A stretch of 52,292 nt of DNA from Treponema sp. (GTDB taxonomy: Bacteria; Spirochaetota; Spirochaetia; Treponematales; Breznakiellaceae), in assembly GCA_009788065.1 (NCBI GenBank), contig WQSF01000009.1, positions 1-52,292 on the forward strand, in the 5' to 3' direction. The position numbers were made by a program, and so were the translations under genes. Shown piece by piece: positions 49,375 to 52,292 of the stretch. The notes below the pieces were generated by a model. The model did not search any database. It was not told where the DNA came from and saw only the letters and a program-made list of their open reading frames with translations. Numbering within the stretch: the stretch's first letter is position 1; the number at the start of each line of letters is the position of its first letter.

Positions 49375-50448
49375 TTATGCGGCATTGAGTTTATGCCATT
49401 CGTTACGCGTCATGCTCAGCATCCGCCATGCTGTCATTTCCAGTTCTGTTGAACGGTCGTAACTGTGGACATCCTGCGCGTGCCTTGTAACAGCGTTTGC
49501 CAATCCGTAAAGAGACAAATCATTCCCGCGGATAAGATGTTCAAGAACGCCCCTGCCTTCGCTTTCGTACAAGTCATAATTCTTTGATGCCAATTCCACT
49601 ACTGCGGGAATATCGCTGTGCGTGATTTTCGCTTCGGTTGCGATTTTCATTTGAGATACGATGCGTTCAAACTGGACTGAATCGGCGGTCGCGCGTACAA
49701 TATCCTGTAACTTCATGATGAACGCCTTATCTTCCTGAATAATTGTTTCGTTCCTGTAAATCTCGTACCCTTCATCACCTTCGTTTGTTCTTCCGCTGTG
49801 ATATTTTTTCTTGCCGGAATCTGCGGCGATCATTCCGTTCTTGCAAACAAGGCGGTATACAAGAGGCATTACGGTTACAGAACCCTGTCCGGTTTCGCTA
49901 TTGGTAATTAAAATTCCGCTTTGAACCACATCACCTTTCGCTACTTCGGTTGTGATACGGTCATTGACTACTTTCAGATACATTCGCCTTTCCGTAAGCT
50001 CGCAGGATTCAACCTTTGCACCTTCCATTTTGGCAATCATGGGAAGAACAGCCTGCGCGATTTCATAATTGTCAATTCTGCGGTAACGGTCAGAGAGGAA
50101 CGCCCGCGCTGTTCCGTCAAGTGTTCTGACCATGCGCGGTTGCGGTTTATGCTGAAACCATGTGTTTACGTTTTCCGCTAACAGATGCGGTTGTTCTTCC
50201 ATCATGCGGTCGTAATATCTGGCAGGGATTCCGAGTTTATCGCCGATTTGATCATGAGCAACGCCATTGATTTCAAAATCGGGCTTGCCTGCGATTGCAA
50301 GTATCGGAACGTGTTTTTCTTTTTCGCCGTCCACAACAGATGTTATGCGCATTTCCATTTGACTTGTATTTGCGATATAGTCACGCTTGACTTCGTTCTG
50401 GCGTTCGATTTCGATTGCCAATTCCTGTAATGATTTTCCAGTTTTCAT
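49375..50448 (-). CDS. DUF932 phage/plasmid-like protein
   Basis: 357 residues, AGGAG before ATG. Family segments: IPARYYDRMMEEQPHLLAENVNTWF (in parts, about 74-98), TLDGTARAFLSDRYRRIDN (about 108-126) and RLVCKNGMIA. It is a common early phage and plasmid protein of unknown activity, often near ssDNA annealing genes. Confidence 0.82.
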   Translation of the reverse strand: MKTGKSLQELAIEIERQNEVKRDYIANTSQMEMRITSVVDGEKEKHVPILAIAGKPDFEINGVAHDQIGDKLGIPARYYDRMMEEQPHLLAENVNTWFQHKPQPRMVRTLDGTARAFLSDRYRRIDNYEIAQAVLPMIAKMEGAKVESCELTERRMYLKVVNDRITTEVAKGDVVQSGILITNSETGQGSVTVMPLVYRLVCKNGMIAADSGKKKYHSGRTNEGDEGYEIYRNETIIQEDKAFIMKLQDIVRATADSVQFERIVSQMKIATEAKITHSDIPAVVELASKNYDLYESEGRGVLEHLIRGNDLSLYGLANAVTRHAQDVHSYDRSTELEMTAWRMLSMTRNEWHKLNAA

Positions 50449-50462
50449 TTAAATCTCCTTAC

Positions 50463-50813
50463 TTATTTATTCGCCCTTGCGACAAAGGCGTTTTTCACAT
50501 AACTTACTCCTGACTCATTCCAGTCGTTACCAGAACCGACACGAGAACCGCCGAAACAACCATGCGGTTTTTTACCGCAGATATATGAAGCGACATGATC
50601 TGTCGCTTTCGCTCCGTTATAAAATAGATAAATGGTTACACCGTCCTCGACAGTGCTTTCCATTGTTACGCTGTCCCATTGCGTAAGAACGAATGCGCAG
50701 AAATTGGGAAAATCAATTTCCACTGTTTTCTCAAACACTGCGCCGGCTTTCGGATCTTCTGTGTCCTTCGCAAAGTAGAGAACAGAATCAATAATCTTTT
50801 TTGTTTCGCTCAT
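50463..50813 (-). CDS. hypothetical early protein
   Basis: 116 residues, GGGAGG before ATG. A beta-rich centre (TVEDGVTIYLFYNG) and Gly-rich CFGGSRVGSGNDW near the C-terminus. Unknown. Confidence 0.5.
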   Translation of the reverse strand: MSETKKIIDSVLYFAKDTEDPKAGAVFEKTVEIDFPNFCAFVLTQWDSVTMESTVEDGVTIYLFYNGAKATDHVASYICGKKPHGCFGGSRVGSGNDWNESGVSYVKNAFVARANK

Positions 50814-51067
50814 GCTTTCCTCCCGAATGTGTGATGAGTTTCTAATCCTTTATGCTCTTTGGTATTTGTAGATTCATTCGCTAAATGCCAGAGTAAGGCG
50901 TTCGCTTCATAACCGCATTTCTCATTTCCATTTCTCGCCATTGCGATTAACTTCGGTAGGCTTTCGATAGCCTCATCAAATTCTTGCTGAGTGCTATGTC
51001 CAAATTTCCCGATAATTTTTTCTACACCGTCAGCGTTTGTATAGTTGATTACACTTCTTTTTTCCAT
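50810..51067 (-). CDS. hypothetical early protein
   Basis: 85 residues, coupled to both neighbours (TAATG at the start, ATGA-like overlap at the end). Helical middle FDEAIESLPKLIAMARNGNEKCG. Unknown. Confidence 0.5.
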   Translation of the reverse strand: MEKRSVINYTNADGVEKIIGKFGHSTQQEFDEAIESLPKLIAMARNGNEKCGYEANALLWHLANESTNTKEHKGLETHHTFGRKA

Positions 51068-51264
51068 TACAGCACCGCCTTTTTACTTATTTCATTCATG
51101 CTGAGATTTCGCATAATGGTCACAACAGCATCCCAAAAGCCCCAATCATATTCCGCATTGAGTAAACCGACAGGCGTTTCATCATTTCTTACAAACTGAT
51201 GATGTCGGCTCTTCGCATCATTTCTTTTTTTCAAAACCTCTTCAAAAGAATAGTTATCACTCAT
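51067..51264 (-). CDS. small hypothetical early protein
   Basis: 65 residues, GGGAG before ATG. FEEVLKKRNDAKSRHHQFV and GFWDAVVTIMRNL are helical. Start and stop overlap the neighbours, which suggests coupled translation. Unknown. Confidence 0.5.
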   Translation of the reverse strand: MSDNYSFEEVLKKRNDAKSRHHQFVRNDETPVGLLNAEYDWGFWDAVVTIMRNLSMNEISKKAVL

Positions 51265-51659
51265 ATTTTTCTCCCGTTTATATCTATAGAGATTTTTTTT
51301 CCATTCTTTACATAATCAAGCCAGGCATCTTTCGGGTATCTGCCATTGCGGACACGTTCTCTTAAAAGAGCCGCGGCATGATATTCAGAAACAGCATTCA
51401 GATAACCGATTTCCGCTTCACCTTCGCCATCCTCATCTACAAACCAAATGACGATGTTAAACTTTATTAAGTCAGAGGAATCATTTTTGTTTTGGATTTC
51501 TTTTAACCATGATTCAAGAACATTTATTTCCTCTTTGGTTTGAGCGTATTCTTTTTCATAACCGGCTTTCGGTCTACTGCTTAAATAATCTGCTGAATAA
51601 CAGTAGAGGTTATGCTTTGCCATTTCCAAACTTTTCTGTAAAATATTTTCTCTTGTCAT
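51261..51659 (-). CDS. hypothetical early protein
   Basis: 132 residues, GAGGGGG before ATG. A helical first third (NILQKSLEMAKHNLYCYSADYL), then a beta segment FNIVIWFVDEDGEGEAEIGY with an acidic turn. Unknown. Confidence 0.5.
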   Translation of the reverse strand: MTRENILQKSLEMAKHNLYCYSADYLSSRPKAGYEKEYAQTKEEINVLESWLKEIQNKNDSSDLIKFNIVIWFVDEDGEGEAEIGYLNAVSEYHAAALLRERVRNGRYPKDAWLDYVKNGKKISIDINGRKI

Positions 51660-51662
51660 TTT

Positions 51663-52292
51663 TTATTCCCCCTCTCCCGGCAAACAATCAATGTCAACTA
51701 ACTGCACATAGCGGAGATATGTATAACCTTCTGTTCTACAGAGAAGAACACAATCAGAATTATTTGATTTGACAAAAAACTTTGTGATGTTTTTTTCTTT
51801 GAGAAGTTTTATAAAATGATATTCGGGACCAGATATGTTATTCAGAATGTCCTTGAATAATTCATCGCTTACGATTACAGAACCGCCAGCGTAAAATGTA
51901 TCTTCGCAATCGCAAGGATCAATAGTGTCGTTTTTTTCTAATTTATCAGCCTTGCGAATCCATCCGAAATCTTCATCATCTTCGTCGCTACAATCAATTT
52001 CCATCGGCTTATCAAATTCTGTTATGCTCATTTCAGGTGTTGTATAAAACGATTTCGGGGTATTAAGAAATTTTTTGATTGCAGGGAAGAATTCTTTATT
52101 GACACCCCAGCCGTTACTAATCCAGAAATATTTTGTATCGTTCGGAAGTGTCGTTTCCTTGAAACTGAAAAGCGTCATGCCGTATTCGCTTTCTACAGCA
52201 AGAACTTTGTTTCCATTATCGCCATCGGCGATACCGTGCTTAGGGTTTCCTTTGGCTTCAAGCCATTCCGCTAAACTCTGATAATCTCTCAT
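51663..52292 (-). CDS. hypothetical early protein at the right edge
   Basis: 209 residues if started at the ATG on the last three bases of the window; the true start could lie beyond. ESEYGMTLFSFKETTLP, a very acidic middle (DCSDEDDEDFGW) and a helix KLLKEKNITKFF. Unknown. Confidence 0.5.
   Translation of the reverse strand: MRDYQSLAEWLEAKGNPKHGIADGDNGNKVLAVESEYGMTLFSFKETTLPNDTKYFWISNGWGVNKEFFPAIKKFLNTPKSFYTTPEMSITEFDKPMEIDCSDEDDEDFGWIRKADKLEKNDTIDPCDCEDTFYAGGSVIVSDELFKDILNNISGPEYHFIKLLKEKNITKFFVKSNNSDCVLLCRTEGYTYLRYVQLVDIDCLPGEGE

Overview
The window is the left end and most of the body of a contractile-tailed, temperate-type phage (prophage) in a bacterial chromosome. Host DNA lies at about 1-700: the end of a GNAT acetyltransferase, a small zinc/HNH-like ORF and a tRNA-Phe gene. 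At 700-741 lies only the 3' half of what reads as a tRNA-Ala gene. Its 5' half is replaced from the anticodon loop onward, as expected for an attL junction of an element integrated in a tRNA gene. Everything to the right reads as phage and runs past base 52292. No integrase, repressor or right attachment site is inside the window. Strong AGGAGG-type ribosome sites and a candidate outer-membrane spanin suggest a diderm host that is not Bacteroidetes-like. A spirochaete such as Treponema is a guess, not something the sequence proves.

Apart from one plus-strand gene near attL (902-1654), all phage genes are on the minus strand and read from right (early) to left (late). 52292-44100: small early genes, a DUF932 protein, an adenine-type methyltransferase with DUF4942, a RecB/Cas4-like nuclease, a Sak4/RecA-like ATPase and SSB. 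43967-39651: a ParB-like protein, a DnaD/DUF4373-type replication protein and a DnaC-like helicase loader. 39654-33405: a C5 cytosine methyltransferase, a DUF5131 radical-SAM-like protein and many small zinc proteins. 33368-29994: a separate cassette behind its own near-consensus promoter, holding a polytopic membrane protein, a ParB-like protein, an IbrA-like PAPS-reductase-family protein and an IbrB-like ParB protein. 29713-20481: lambda-like packaging and head genes. 20462-8559: P2-like contractile tail and baseplate. 8548-4996: a diversity-generating retroelement (DGR). 4850-1896: lysis genes, then a terminator.

The standout system is the DGR. Its order is target gene with VR, Avd-like ORF, TR, reverse transcriptase, as in Bordetella phage BPP-1. 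TR (6393-6484) and VR (7303-7394) are 92 bp each and differ at 12 positions, and all 12 are adenines on the TR sense strand. The target is a tail-associated protein with a DUF6273-like C-terminal domain, so the phage probably diversifies its receptor-binding surface.

The second notable feature is a roughly 120 bp element found twice (4880-4999 and 26789-26911). Each copy is a sigma70-like promoter, a short hairpin, then a long hairpin with a T7 run, and each stands directly before a late-gene block. This resembles the lambda pR'-tR' arrangement, in which late genes need antitermination, or it may make a small RNA. Further points are a programmed -1 frameshift in the tail chaperone gene (A AAA AAG), a gpD homologue split into two coupled cistrons, a dual-coded lysis locus, and iterons with a palindrome next to attL.
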